From Pomphorhynchus laevis (lineage: Eukaryota; Acanthocephala; Palaeacanthocephala; Echinorhynchida; Pomphorhynchidae): a DNA stretch of 64,000 nucleotides. The translations under genes were made by a program, and so were the position numbers. Below the pieces are notes generated by a model. It did no database searches, had not been told where the DNA came from, and saw nothing but the letters and a program-made list of their open reading frames with translations. The DNA lies in the NCBI GenBank assembly GCA_012934845.2, contig WNNJ02001436.1, forward strand, positions 37,662-101,661, written 5' to 3'. The number at the start of each line of letters is the position of its first letter. Position 1 is the stretch's first letter. Positions 32,320-42,712 of this stretch are shown here, piece by piece.

Positions 32320-33790
32320 ACACAGGTAAATGATAACTTACAAATTACATGACCACAAAAAGAAACAAAAATCTAAATCACGTGTCGAGAAGGTAGGTAC
32401 GGAGGCGGTATTTGAATGTAATTAAAGAGGGAGCGCAGCTGGCGTCGATAGGGAGCTGATTCCAGGGGAGTGGGGTGGCAACAACGAAGGATCGGATACC
32501 GAAGTTGTTAGAGTAATTGGGAACGTGGAGTAAGAAGGAATTACGAGAACGCAGTGATAAATAGGTGGGGCGAGTGTTGTCTAAGAAATGGAGGTTGATG
32601 AACCATGGGGATCCGATAGCGAAGAGACGAAAAGTTACGAGAAGAAGGCGAAGTTTGATGCAGATGTGGTTGGTGGGCCAGGAGAGTCGGGCAAGATATG
32701 TGAATATTAAACCGACGATGCAGATGTGGATATTATATATAATATCCGACTATGCAGATGTGGATATTAAACCGACGTCTCCGTCGGTTTAATCACCGAT
32801 GATGAATTTTGGATAACTGGCGAAAAGTTGAGGCAGTAATCGATTTTAGGGGTCAGAAGCGATGAAAGAATAGACATACAGGAACGGATGTCGATAAGGG
32901 TCCAGATAAGGCGGATGTCACGGAAAATTACGTTAGGCAAGCATACCTTGTCACGGACGAAGGGTTTAAGAGAAAGGTGATTATCGAAATTGAATCCTAA
33001 GAAAGTGAGATTATGGACTATGGGGATGATTGATGAGTCCAAAGATACAGGGGAAGAGATATGTTAAGTTGACGGGGGAGGATCCACATTATTTTAGACT
33101 TGTCTGAGTTTAGAACGAGACGAAGATGAGAGATACGTTTGTAGATATAAGAAAGACAGTTGGAGTCAGGAATGGCGATATCGTGCATGCGATGGGCGGA
33201 TGCATGAGCATAGATGATGATGTCATCGGCGTATTGCATTACGTTAAAGGAGTAATGTTTGATAAACGGAGAGAGATAGCCGAGTATTAGAGATAAATGT
33301 AGAGGTCCTGGGACTGAACCAATAGGGACCCCGCCGAAAATAAGGATGAAATGATGATAAATTAGCACAGACGCGAAAGGTACGGTCGGATAGATGTGAG
33401 GTAAACCATGCTACGGAGGAGGAAGAAAAGCCGTAATCATAACGAAGGCGAGAAAGAAGGATGAAGTGGTCGACAATATCAAAGGCGGAGGATAGGTCGA
33501 GGGAGAAGAGAACACTCAATAGAGCCTAGTCACGATAAATGAGTAGGTCGTTGTAAACTTTAATACAGACGATTTCGGTAGAGTGATAAGAGCGGAAATC
33601 GGATTGGAAAGGAGGGTACAGATTGGATTAAGAGAGATAATCGTTGATATGTGTTAGGATGAGGCGTTCTAAGAGCTTCGAAAGAGTAGGTGGAGTGAAA
33701 TGTGGCGATAGCTAGAAGAAATTGAGGGGTCAAGCGATTGTTTCTTAAGGTGTGGACAAACGATATTAGATTTCTATAATAATATGGTAA
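32320..33790 (-). mobile_element. L2/CR1-like LINE, 5'-truncated and decayed
   Basis: Minus strand. RT start IVCPHLKKQSLDPS...YRHIS, FQSDFRSYHSTE, LFSLDLSSAFDIVDH (motif A), then VMQYADDIIIYAH (motif C) at about 33250, LNSDKSKIMW, and IPIVHNLTFLGFNFD near 33020. This segment order is typical of L2-type ORF2. The 3' UTR includes a TTGTGGTCATG motif (complement, near 32345), shared with 42430 and 53500. Several stops and frame changes. Confidence 0.8.
32692..32792. repeat. Rearranged CAGATGTGGATATTA repeat with palindromes inside the LINE
   Basis: CAGATGTGGATATTA occurs twice (32719 and 32755). It is linked to the palindrome GGATATTATATATAATATCC and the hairpin AAACCGAC/GTCGGTTT. This is absent from the homologous LINE at 41690-42490. 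Confidence 0.7.
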
Positions 33791-33889
33791 TAATATAGCT
33801 TCTCGGTAAATTAAAAGCTTCTCTGTAAATTTAAACCAAACATCGCCGCCAGTCAGAACGGACTTCCCTCAATTCTTTTAAACAAAGTT

Positions 33890-35310
33890 GCTCCTCATAT
33901 ATATTCATATGTTTTCGTATGTTTCAGTTTTCTATTCTCCAATCTCGAATTCCTTTGCGTTGGAAGAAGTCCATTGTTGTTCCAGTGTATAAAATGGGAG
34001 ATCGACAAGTGTGTAAGAACTATCGCCCAGTAGCCTTGACATGTATTATTTGTAAGTTGCTTAAAAAGCTAATAGTCAAAAACATATCTTCTGATTTGGA
34101 AAGCAACGGTAAACTCACTGACTCACAATACGGTTTCAGACCAAATAGATCAACAATAAGTAATCTTCTGGTTTCTTCCAACTCATGTCAGTCTTCATCA
34201 AATGAACGAGTTCAATCTAATGTACTTTTTGTAGATTTCTCTCAAGCTTTTGATTCAGTTCCGCATGATCGCCTCATTCACAAATTGAGATCACTTAGTG
34301 TTTGTCCTATGTATGTCGCCTGGATTGCAAATTACTTAAGTTCACGCTCTTTCAAAGTACGTGTAGGTGCAGATATGTCCACCTCATTCGTTATTCATTC
34401 TGGCGTTCCACATGGTGCTGTTATCTCCCCACTTCTTTTTATTGTATATATCAATGATCTCCCATCTGTAATTCGTTCTGATGTCGTAATGTATGCTGAC
34501 GATGTTAAGATATGGCGGCCTATTAGAGACGGAAGGGACATTAAGATCCTTCAAGATGATCTGACATGTCTAGAAAAATGGTCAGCGGAAAATGGTTTGA
34601 GGGTTAACCCCTCTAAATGTGCGCATATGTCCATTGGTTCTTCACTAATCTCATCGTATCAGATAGGTTCGATTCAGATAGGCCGAGTGGGTGAATTCAA
34701 GAATCTTGATGTGATGATGACCAGTAGCTTAAAAACTGATATCCACACTAGATATATTTGTAATCAAGGCTATCGTATTTTATGGATGTTTTTCAGGTAT
34801 TTTGATCGGATAAGTCCATCAATGTTCAAGCGACTATTTTGCTCTTATATTCTACCCATCATTGAATACGGTTTACCTGTAACTTATCCACAGAATTTAA
34901 TGGAATCCCGTGACATTGAGAACTTGTTACGCAAAGAGTCACGAATGATTCCGAATTTATCCAATTTGAGATATGCTGAACGTTTGACATCTCTACGTGT
35001 CGGCACATTAAAATATCGCAGATCGGCCATTGATTTATCAACTGCAGTCAAAATTGTTTTGATGGCTTTGGGGGTCTCTCTAGCTTATTATCCGTCAATG
35101 ATAGATGATAAACTCGTGGGCATGTGTAGAAATTAATAAAGCCAACTACAAGAATTCCTGTTCATCATCGATTTGCACCAGGGTAATTAACGGGTGGAAT
35201 GCACTAAAGTGCATTGATATCTCTAGTAGTATATCTAGTGATGCTATCAAGAAAGCCATCAAAGCCGAGAGAAGGAATTTGCGACTACTATTTGATTGAT
35301 TTTTTTTGAT
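33890..35310 (+). mobile_element. CR1/jockey-like LINE, RT and 3' end, nearly open
   Basis: 405 open codons from 33919 to 35136, then a frame change into a C-terminal piece ending at 35299. The element is 5'-truncated close to the end of the L2-like copy at 33790. It is the longest open RT in the window, so among the youngest LINE insertions here. Confidence 0.85.
33919..35136 (+). CDS. LINE ORF2 fragment: reverse transcriptase, 405 aa
   Basis: Reverse transcriptase for target-primed integration. RT motifs in order: NYRPVALTCIICKLLKKLI (about 35-53); SQYGFRPNRST (about 88-98); FVDFSQAFDSVPHDRL (motif A, about 122-137); SGVPHGAVISPLLFIVYIND (motif B; the usual GVPQG is GVPHG); VVMYADDVKIWR (motif C, about 207-218); LRVNPSKCAHMSI; EFKNLDVMM, where LGV is usual. 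Thumb and C-terminal helices follow. No endonuclease is present. Two off-consensus motif residues and the lost 5' half indicate a non-autonomous relic. Confidence 0.85.
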   Translation: MFQFSILQSRIPLRWKKSIVVPVYKMGDRQVCKNYRPVALTCIICKLLKKLIVKNISSDLESNGKLTDSQYGFRPNRSTISNLLVSSNSCQSSSNERVQSNVLFVDFSQAFDSVPHDRLIHKLRSLSVCPMYVAWIANYLSSRSFKVRVGADMSTSFVIHSGVPHGAVISPLLFIVYINDLPSVIRSDVVMYADDVKIWRPIRDGRDIKILQDDLTCLEKWSAENGLRVNPSKCAHMSIGSSLISSYQIGSIQIGRVGEFKNLDVMMTSSLKTDIHTRYICNQGYRILWMFFRYFDRISPSMFKRLFCSYILPIIEYGLPVTYPQNLMESRDIENLLRKESRMIPNLSNLRYAERLTSLRVGTLKYRRSAIDLSTAVKIVLMALGVSLAYYPSMIDDKLVGMCRN

Positions 35311-35439
35311 GATGTGTTTTATTTTTATTTTATCATGTTTTGTAAGCGACACGAGCTTGTAGCTCATTTGCTTCTGTTTGTTATAATTAAAAATATTTCT
35401 TATATTATTTCCTGATAGATTGTTTATCATCAATTGAAG

Positions 35440-36763
35440 CTTGATTCAACTATCCTAAGCATAATTTTTCTCCTATCTCGTTTTCTTTGCTTGAAATTCG
35501 TCCGCCTAAACTCTTCTATCTTCTTACTGTATCTGTCTACGAGGTTTCTGGTATGTTTTTATCGTTACCTATCAAAACATCTCCTGTTGATATTCGTCCT
35601 ACTTATATACTGAAATCTTTAGTCATTCAACTTACTCATTTCATTACTTCAATGTTTAACTTTTCCATTATTAGTGAATATTTTTCCCCTGCTTGAAAAT
35701 CCGCCATAGTTCTACCAATACTCAAGAAGCCATGCCTTTATCATTTGCTGCCATTCTCATATCGCTTTATCTCTAACATGTCAAGTGCATCTAATCGTAT
35801 TGTGTTTAACCAGGCTTACATATATTTATCTTCATCAAAACTCTATACACTTGTGCAACTTACTTTCCGATCTCGCCAATCTACTGAGTTGGGTTGCAAC
35901 AAAGTTTTCTCTGACTTACTTATAGATCGTCATAAACTCAAGTGTCATATTTTTTACCTTTTTCCTGCGTAGGCACTTTTCCATTACATTCTCCTTCACC
36001 GGTTTTGCCACAATTATAGATTTTCTTCTGCTACTGTATCCTGGTTTTCCTCTTATCTCTCTGAACGATCCTCCGTGTCTATTTCAATGACTCTTTCTCT
36101 ACCCCTTCCTATATCACTTGTGGCGTTTCTCAAGGATATGTGATCGGACCAATTCTTTTCTCTTTTCTCCTTGACGATATCTCCGTCATTACATGTGATC
36201 ATAACTTCTGCATCAAACAATATGCCGATGATATTCTCTTTTACTCTCATTCTCCTAATCATCGTCTTGATGATCTCTCCGCCTCTTCGACTAATTTTCT
36301 TCTCTCAATGAATCTCGCATCACCTCCATAAATCTTCGTTCATGTGACTCTCTTCTTCTCTATGTTCCATTATTTCCCTCGTACTGTACACGCCCTATTC
36401 TTTTTACTCACGCTCCTCTTAGGAAAAAACTACCTCTTGCCATCCGCTCAACTGCCTACTTTCAATCCTTCAAACACATTATCCGATCTTTTTTATCCTT
36501 TAATAATTAATTAAATTATTCACACTCGTTTAAACTCTCCCATGTTCTCCCACACTTTAACATAAACCTATTGGCGTTGATCATACTTTCGTTCTTTGTT
36601 TGTTTTCATTTTTTGTAAAAATGTAAATTTGTAAACTTGCTAGTGCATGTATATCCACAATATCCACTTAAATAAGCCTGCATTTAATAAACCTGTATTA
36701 ATAAACCTGTATTTAATAAAACCTGTATTTATAAACCTGTATTTAATAAACCTGTACAGGGGC
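35440..36763 (+). mobile_element. L2/CR1-like LINE, heavily decayed, with minisatellite tail
   Basis: Around 35480-35730 are KLSSIFLLLYLSTRF- and IFPLLENPP-like remnants, with FCIKQYADDILFYSH (motif C) at about 36205-36250. Many stops. The 3' end passes into a minisatellite. The G+C drop and many lesions make this an older copy than the 41690 one. Confidence 0.65.
36660..36763. repeat. 14-16 bp minisatellite, about 6 units
   Basis: Units are variants of AATAAACCTGTATTT. It sits exactly between the LINE 3' end and a PLE terminal repeat. It probably is the microsatellite-type tail known for L2/CR1 3' ends, later expanded. Confidence 0.75.
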
Positions 36764-36990
36764 CGAAACCTGATAACATAGCAGTTCCTCCTGATGACAT
36801 CTAATCCTTATTCTGATACAACGTCTGTTATCTATTAGTCAATTCATAAAAATTGATTTTTATTTTTATTTCAGTTTGTTATTTAAAATCTTATAAAAAT
36901 TATTTATAATTATTTATTATATAATTATTTAATTTTGATTTATTGATTTAAGATTATTATTTTAATTATTATTATTTAAGATAATTTTTT
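36760..36990 (-). repeat. PLE terminal repeat plus A+T-rich body
   Basis: GGGGCCGAAACCTGATAACA...CTGATGACATCTAATCC...ACAACGTCTGTTATCTATTAG. It is the complement of the sequence that follows the PLE stop codon at 22271-22330. Confidence 0.75.
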
Positions 36991-37269
36991 TATTTGCTAT
37001 TTCGCTAGCTAATGGTACATTGTGCTTTACAAAAAAATACAATTTGATTAAGCAAAAACTATTGACGAAATAGTGGATATAAATATGGATAATAAATAAT
37101 ATACTTTGTATTAGAATAAGATACTAAATAGTTTTATCAGAGGAAATACATAATTAGCATGTATTTGGTTATTTAAACTCTTAAGTGGCAAATTTTTATG
37201 GATGGATTTTAAATAATATACTTTGTATTAGAATAAGATACTAGATAGTTATTTCAGAGGAAATACATC

Positions 37270-37565
37270 ATTAGCATATATTTGGCCCCACTGCTATGTT
37301 GGGTAGAGGAGTTAGGGGCCGAAACCTGATAACATAGCAGTTACTCCTGATGACCTCTAATCCTTATTCTGATACATCGTCTGTAGGTCAATTTATGAAA
37401 ATGACTTTTATTTTTAATTTCAGTTTATAATTCACCTTGATATAAATTATAAAATCTTATAACAATTATTTATTATTAATTAACTTTTTATTATTTAACC
37501 ATTTAACTTTTATTTTGCATTAGTTTTAATTTCCAATATAAAATACGTAGACTCAGTTAGCTTAT
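37270..37565 (-). repeat. PLE terminal repeat, longest copy, with extra inverted repeats
   Basis: GGCCCCACTGCTATGTT at 37273 faces GGGGCCGAAACCTGATAACA with TAGCAG at 37317. GAGGAGT likewise faces ACTCCTG. The body continues to ATAAAATACGTAGACTCAG at about 37560. It therefore links the PLE 3' end and the A+T-rich repeat family in one unit. Confidence 0.7.
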
Positions 37566-37856
37566 TTAATATCTTAAAAAATCATTGCCAATTTTGCTCT
37601 TATATAATTTGTCCATTTGAACGTGGTGACTTTGAGAAACATGCATATGCAGCATACGAGTCAAATATTGCATCGTCTGCTAGTCGCGATAGTAGCAGGC
37701 TAATATTATCAAATTTATTGGTTATTACGTTCACACCGGATCTACATTAGCACATATTCGAGTACATTGTGCTAACCATTAATATGCACTACTTATTTAA
37801 ACTTTTCTCATACTTTTAAAGAAAGCCTTAAAACATTTGTATCTCTTATATCTGAT
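37566..37856. other. Short spacer before LINE
   Basis: No recognised feature; mixed composition, no coding signal. Confidence 0.4.
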
Positions 37857-37912
37857 GTATGGACGTAGGTTAGTGTTTTATCTTGTAAAAAAGATACATT
37901 CACTGATAAAAA

Positions 37913-38662
37913 TTGTTCTGCGGTTTCTATTGTACTGAGATGTTCAATAAGTGTTCTTCGTCGTCGAAACTCACATTAACGAACAAAGACACAAAGACCG
38001 CAATGACCTCTGGAAATTCAAGAGCGGTGACTGGTCGTGAATTGGATGCGCTCACTACCGATGATGCTGATGCTGAGTGTCACATAGTGTCTGGAAATTT
38101 ACCGATGACTTATATATCGTCAATAAATACCTCTCCTTGTTCAAGGAACAACGTTACTATATTGCGACATACCGATTCGGCATTTGAAGAAAGGTTAATA
38201 CAGAATATCCTCACGGCAAGTACAGTACGGGTACATGAGAGTTCACGTGAATCCAACGAAACTCCCGACAATTTTTCAACCGGTAAGTTGCCTTGTGCTG
38301 TGTTATCTAAGTTCGAACCTTCCTATAAAGTGATTAAGGAAAATCGTAGCGTTTCTAGACAGATGCATTCTTTTTGCATCCGACTAGGCAGGAAAACTGA
38401 CAGTTCGAACATACAGCGATTGTTAAAGGTTGTGGTGGATACGTCTATTGAAGCTAACCCTATATTTAGTCGGAATCATCGTCTAGAAAGGAATTCGGTA
38501 CGTATTATGAGAGATATGTCTTTCGATGATCGTGTTAAACTAAAAAGTGCGAAGGAAGAGCCGCACAAGCGTCTGTTATCTGGCGAGAAGGATCTATGCA
38601 TTAGAAATTTTCGAGTTCTCCATCGGAAGCCATTTGTTCGTTGGAAGACATTGGAACTGTAG
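37913..38662 (+). CDS. LINE ORF1 (function unassigned), 249 aa open
   Basis: Open frame in the ORF1 position of the LINE, ending 80-190 bases before ORF2. A likely start is the Met at 37940 (MFNKCSSSS), since the upstream codons overlap the 5' UTR repeat. Ser/Thr-rich first third, basic second half (RKPFVRWKTLEL at the end). No zinc knuckle or RRM was seen. The position suggests an RNA-binding ORF1 protein; this is inference. Confidence 0.5.
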   Translation: MFCGFYCTEMFNKCSSSSKLTLTNKDTKTAMTSGNSRAVTGRELDALTTDDADAECHIVSGNLPMTYISSINTSPCSRNNVTILRHTDSAFEERLIQNILTASTVRVHESSRESNETPDNFSTGKLPCAVLSKFEPSYKVIKENRSVSRQMHSFCIRLGRKTDSSNIQRLLKVVVDTSIEANPIFSRNHRLERNSVRIMRDMSFDDRVKLKSAKEEPHKRLLSGEKDLCIRNFRVLHRKPFVRWKTLEL

Positions 38663-38850
38663 ATCCGTCAGTATCCTCTAACTCGTGTGGGTCTTAGATT
38701 ACAGTACATGAAGCAGACAGTCAACGTTGAGAAGCTTCAGCTCTCATAAAAATTGCATTTACAAATGTACGTAGCGCGGTTAATAAGTTACATGAGATTA
38801 GGTATTGGATACGTTGTCATGACGTCAAAGTCATTGGAATTTGCGAAAGT

Positions 38851-39546
38851 TTGTTTCACTCTGACATATCTGATGATGTGGTTCATATCTCTGAATTCGT
38901 TCTCTATAAATCTGATCGTGCACGTGAATGCGGTGGTGGAGTGGCCTTCTATGTGCATTTGAGTCTGACTGTTAGTTCGACGGTAAAATTCGTTGATGAT
39001 TCATGCTCCGCTGAGGCACTACAATTGAGCATTATTTATTCTGGTAGTGCACTAATCACTTTATGCATAGTATATCGTGCTCCGTGTGGAGTATCGTTCG
39101 CCCTTCTTGATTTCTTTAAAAACTTATCCAAGTCTCATAAATGTTGTATCTTTGGAGATTTCAACATGCATGCGTACAATTCTGATGTGCCTACTGTTGC
39201 CACAGCCGACAAATTTACGGCGTCATTGTCAAATTTGTTGTATGACGATATGTTGCTTATTCAACATGCCAATTTTGATACTCATTTTTTCTCAGAATTG
39301 TCATCGATGATTGATCTACTGTTTTCTAAACTTGATTCCGATATTTTCTCACTGGACAAAGAGCCCCCGATTAGTTCAAGCGATCATGTGATAATCAAGT
39401 TTCTGATTCCTCTTATGTCGAGCGGATCACACTATGTAGAGAGAGTTGTGAAGCGTGTATGGAAAGCGATTCCAGAAAATGTGATAATTGAATATGCTAG
39501 AAAGATTCATTTTGTTGGTAATGATCGTGATGTTGAGAGCATTTAG
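38851..39546 (+). pseudogene. LINE ORF2 endonuclease domain
   Basis: APE-type endonuclease, middle and end: GGGVAFYVHLSL, the IVYRAP strand, CCIFGDFNMHAYNSD (catalytic Asp/Asn), SMIDLLFSKLDSD and SSSDHVIIKFLI (catalytic SDH). The start of the domain (38740-38850) is in broken frames, and a stop at 39544 separates it from the linker containing YKPSWFDSELKRLIRLRNKA. Confidence 0.8.
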
Positions 39547-39919
39547 CAGTCTATCAAAAAGGGGATATTTAAAGTTCTCGATGAATTTGCTCCCATACGT
39601 ACATTTACTAAGCGCAAAATGTCTTATAAACCGTCGTGGTTCGATAGTGAATTAAAGCGTCTGATTCGATTAAGAAATAAAGCGTGGAGTCGTGGTAAAA
39701 AGAGTATATTCAAATAGTGAATACAACCGAATTCGTAATGAATGCAATCGCTTAAAATCGCAGAAGAGATATGTATACGAGAATGATATTGATATGTCTC
39801 TAAAACACACACTCAAACGATTTTAGAGTTACGTTAGTCGATCAAAGGTATCGAAATCTAGTGTTCGACGCATTCGTATCGGAAATGAATTTATAGACGA
39901 CCCAATAAAAGTTGCTGAA

Positions 39920-41071
39920 GTGTTTGCTGATGTGTTTGCACTAACTTCGAGTGAAGGTATTGCTTCTAGAGTCGATAGTTGTGATGGATTATCCATCTGT
40001 CAGAGTCCATACATAGTTGTGTCGACGGAGGAAGTTGAAATAGAGTTGTCGAAGTTATCTAAATCAGTGGCAGCTGGTCCTGACGATATCCCAGCTTACG
40101 TCCTTAATCTCTTAAAATGCATACTGTCGTATCCGCTTTCAAAGTTATTTAATGTTTCTCTTAGTTCGTCAATTATTCCAAATGATTGGAAATCAGCAAT
40201 CGTTGTACCACTTCCGATAACAAAGAACGTTTGCGATATAGATGGATTTAGACCTATAAGTTTAACATCCACTGTAAGCAAGATACTTGAGATAATTGTC
40301 CACATAAGCTTAGTTAGCATATTAAACTCGAGAAACTACTTGAGTGACTCGCAACATGGTTTTCGAAATGGACGCTCATGCCTAACAAATACTTTATGTG
40401 CTCGTGAACAATGGGCTGACGCAATTGCAGGTGGTGCTGTTGTGGATGTCGTCTATTTGGATTTCTCCAAGGCATTTGACCGCGTTCCACAAATTGAGTT
40501 GATAAAAATTCTAGAGTCAATTAATGTAAATTATTACCTAACCCGCTGGATCAAGCACTTCCTGGATGATCGCAATTTTGTGTAAGAGTAGGAAATGTTT
40601 TGTCATCTCAACGCGGTGTTGTACATGAAGTACCACAAGGAACAGTTCTCGAACCAGTTATTTTTAATTTTTATTAATCAGCTGTTGAAATCGCTCAATG
40701 TACCGCACTTGGCATATGCGGACGGTTTGAAGTTGTGGAATATCGTTTCGACCGAACGAGACTACTTGGCATTGCATCTAGACTTGGATTTAGTATGTAA
40801 ATGGAGTCTTAGTACAGGAGTTTCCCTTAACTTGGGAAAATGCAAGAATATGAGATTGCGTCGTGGATGCAAAAGTTACTATAACTGCGTAATAGGTGCA
40901 AATGAACTCGAGGTAGTCACATTTTACCGCGATCTTGGGATTCTGATTGATTCATCCTTAAAGACACGACGTCATTATGATGTTCAGCTATGCAAGGCTA
41001 GAAAAATGATGCACACTATCAAAAATTGCTTTCTAAGGATAACTCCATCTCTCGCTCAGGGTGTTGTTTAA
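39920..41071 (+). pseudogene. LINE ORF2 reverse transcriptase, broken
   Basis: Two open pieces (39920-40585, 40595-41071). The first has AAGPDDIPAYVL, IDGFRPISLTSTVSKILE, SQHGFRNGRSCLTN and VVYLDFSKAFDRVPQIEL. A frame change falls in the motif B region. The second has HLAYADGLKLWN, where the second catalytic Asp is Gly, then GVSLNLGKC and YRDLGILID. Inactive from the catalytic change alone. Confidence 0.85.
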
Positions 41072-41218
41072 TTCGTTATTGCGACCTATACGTGAGTATT
41101 GCTCACCGTCATGTTTTTCATGTACCCGAACTGAATTGAATGACGTCGATGGGGTTCTTCGTCGTATCACGCGTCTATGTCCAGACTGTAAAAAATACCT
41201 TATCCTTGTCGACTCAAT

Positions 41219-41608
41219 GTGATCGGAATGCTCAATATGAGAGTAAGGCTACTGTTTCTCGACTTAGTTGCAACTTGGAAATTACTTCACAAATGTGATG
41301 GATACCCTTCAAGTGTTGTAACATGTCGTATTGTTCGATCAAGCAGACATCATTCGATGACTATTTTCAAGAAGCATACAGGGAAACTACCGCCGATCAC
41401 ACCATTGTCAAGGCGTGTGGTTAATTTGTGGAATAGCCTTCCTGAGAATATTGTTGCTTCTGAAACGATGACTTATTCAAGAAGCGATTGCGAATGTTCC
41501 TGGAACAAATGGATGACATATATCTTATCCCTGATTATCTTTTTTGTTGTGAGCAGAGTGAACAGCATAACGGCTTTGTCTTGTATAATAATTACAGTAT
41601 GTACTTAG
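41219..41608 (+). pseudogene. LINE ORF2 C-terminal segment
   Basis: LLFLDLVATWKLLHKCDGYP...RSSRHHSMTIFKKHTGKL and PLSRRVVNLWNSLPENIVAS, the usual C-terminus. It is frame-shifted from the RT and extended by read-through into the 3' UTR. Confidence 0.75.
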
Positions 41609-41689
41609 TTGGGGTCTTCTCGCTTTGGTTCTCCCAAGCAAATAAAAAATCTTTTGGCTTATTTTAAGCAGTATAAATATGCGTATCGA

Positions 41690-42490
41690 CTATGTCAATT
41701 TTATTTTGTAGAAACCAAAATAATATGGATCCTCCCCCGTAAACCAAACATATCTCCTCCCACTGTATATTTTGCCTCATTGATCATCCCCATAGTCCAC
41801 AATCTCACTTTCTTAGGCTTCCATTTCGATGATCACCTTTCCCTTAAACCCTTCGTCCGTGACAAGGTCCGCTCATCTAACTTAATTCTCCGTGACTTCC
41901 GCCGTATCCGCCCCCTTATCGACTTCCGTTCTTGTATGTCTCTTCTTTCATCGCTTCTTTTCCCTAAAATCGATTACTGCCTTAGCCTTTTCGCCAATTC
42001 TCCAAAATCCATCATCCTATCCCTACAACGAATAATCAACACCGCCGTTCGAGTGCTCTTTCGTCTCCGTCGCTTCGACCACACATCCACATATTTTGCC
42101 CAACTCTCCTGGCCCACCATTCCACATCCGCATCAAACTCCGCCTTCTTCTCGTTACCTTTCGTCTCATCGCTGTCGGCTCCCCATCGTTCATCAACCTT
42201 CCTTTCTTAGACGATACTCGCCCCACCTCGCTATCGCTGCGTTGTCGTCATACCCTCTTACTCCACGTTCCCAATTACTCCAACAACTATGGTCTCTGAT
42301 CCTTCCTCATCGCCGCCTCACTCGCCTGGAATCAACTCCCTCTCGACGTCCGCCGCACTCCCTCCTTCATCACATTCAAACACCTCCTCCGTTCACACTT
42401 TCTCGACACATAATTTGCATTTTTGTTTTGTTGTGGTCATGTTAGCGTGCGCTGGGACGTATTTGCCACTTTAAATAAATCTTTTTTCAA
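41690..42490 (+). mobile_element. L2/CR1-like LINE, 3' part
   Basis: Open from about 41700 to 42100 with IIWILPRKPNISPP, IPIVHNLTFLGFHFDDHLSL and LRDFRRIRPLIDFRSCMSLL. The C-terminus then continues in another frame (HIRIKLRLLLVTFRLIAVG near 42120). The 3' UTR has TTGTTGTGGTCATGTTAGCG and TTTGCCACTTTAAATAAAT. Same family as 32320-33790, better preserved, 5'-truncated. Confidence 0.85.
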
Positions 42491-42627
42491 CGAGATCAAA
42501 GAGAAAGCAAAAAGAGATCATAAAATAATTACAATATTGGACAATCAACGATGAAATGGCAAAAAAATGAACAAATAAATAATGGAATTTAAGTCTCCAG
42601 ATAGAGTGCGTTAAGGAATATTGTGAC

Positions 42628-42712
42628 GTATGGACGACGGTCAATGTTCTATCTAGTAAAAAATATTCATTCACTGATAAAAAAATTCTTCTGCGGTTTC
42701 TGTTGTGCGATT
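42628..42712 (+). repeat. Detached 5' end of the 37.9-kb LINE family
   Basis: GTATGGACGACGG...CATTCACTGATAAAAA...TTCTGCGGTTTCTGTTGT matches 37857-37930. The match stops where the LTR-element remnant begins. Confidence 0.7.

Larger units (their letters stand above)
37857..41640 (+). mobile_element. Nearly full-length jockey/CR1-like LINE, two ORFs, decayed
   Basis: 5' region GTATGGACGTAGGTTAGTG (a second copy of this 5' end is at 42628). ORF1 is at 37913-38662; ORF2 has endonuclease at 38851-39546, linker, RT at 39920-41071 and C-terminus at 41219-41480. About five frame breaks in ORF2. The L2-like copy begins right after its 3' end. Confidence 0.8.

Noticed and set aside
36763-36810. Possible hammerhead ribozyme in the PLE terminal repeat (CCGAAAC and CTGATGA both present)
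   Set aside because: PLEs are known to carry hammerheads, but here the conserved boxes come in an order that I could not fit to stems I-III, they lie on the strand opposite to the ORF, and one copy (5716) has lost the GAAA box. Folding software would be needed.
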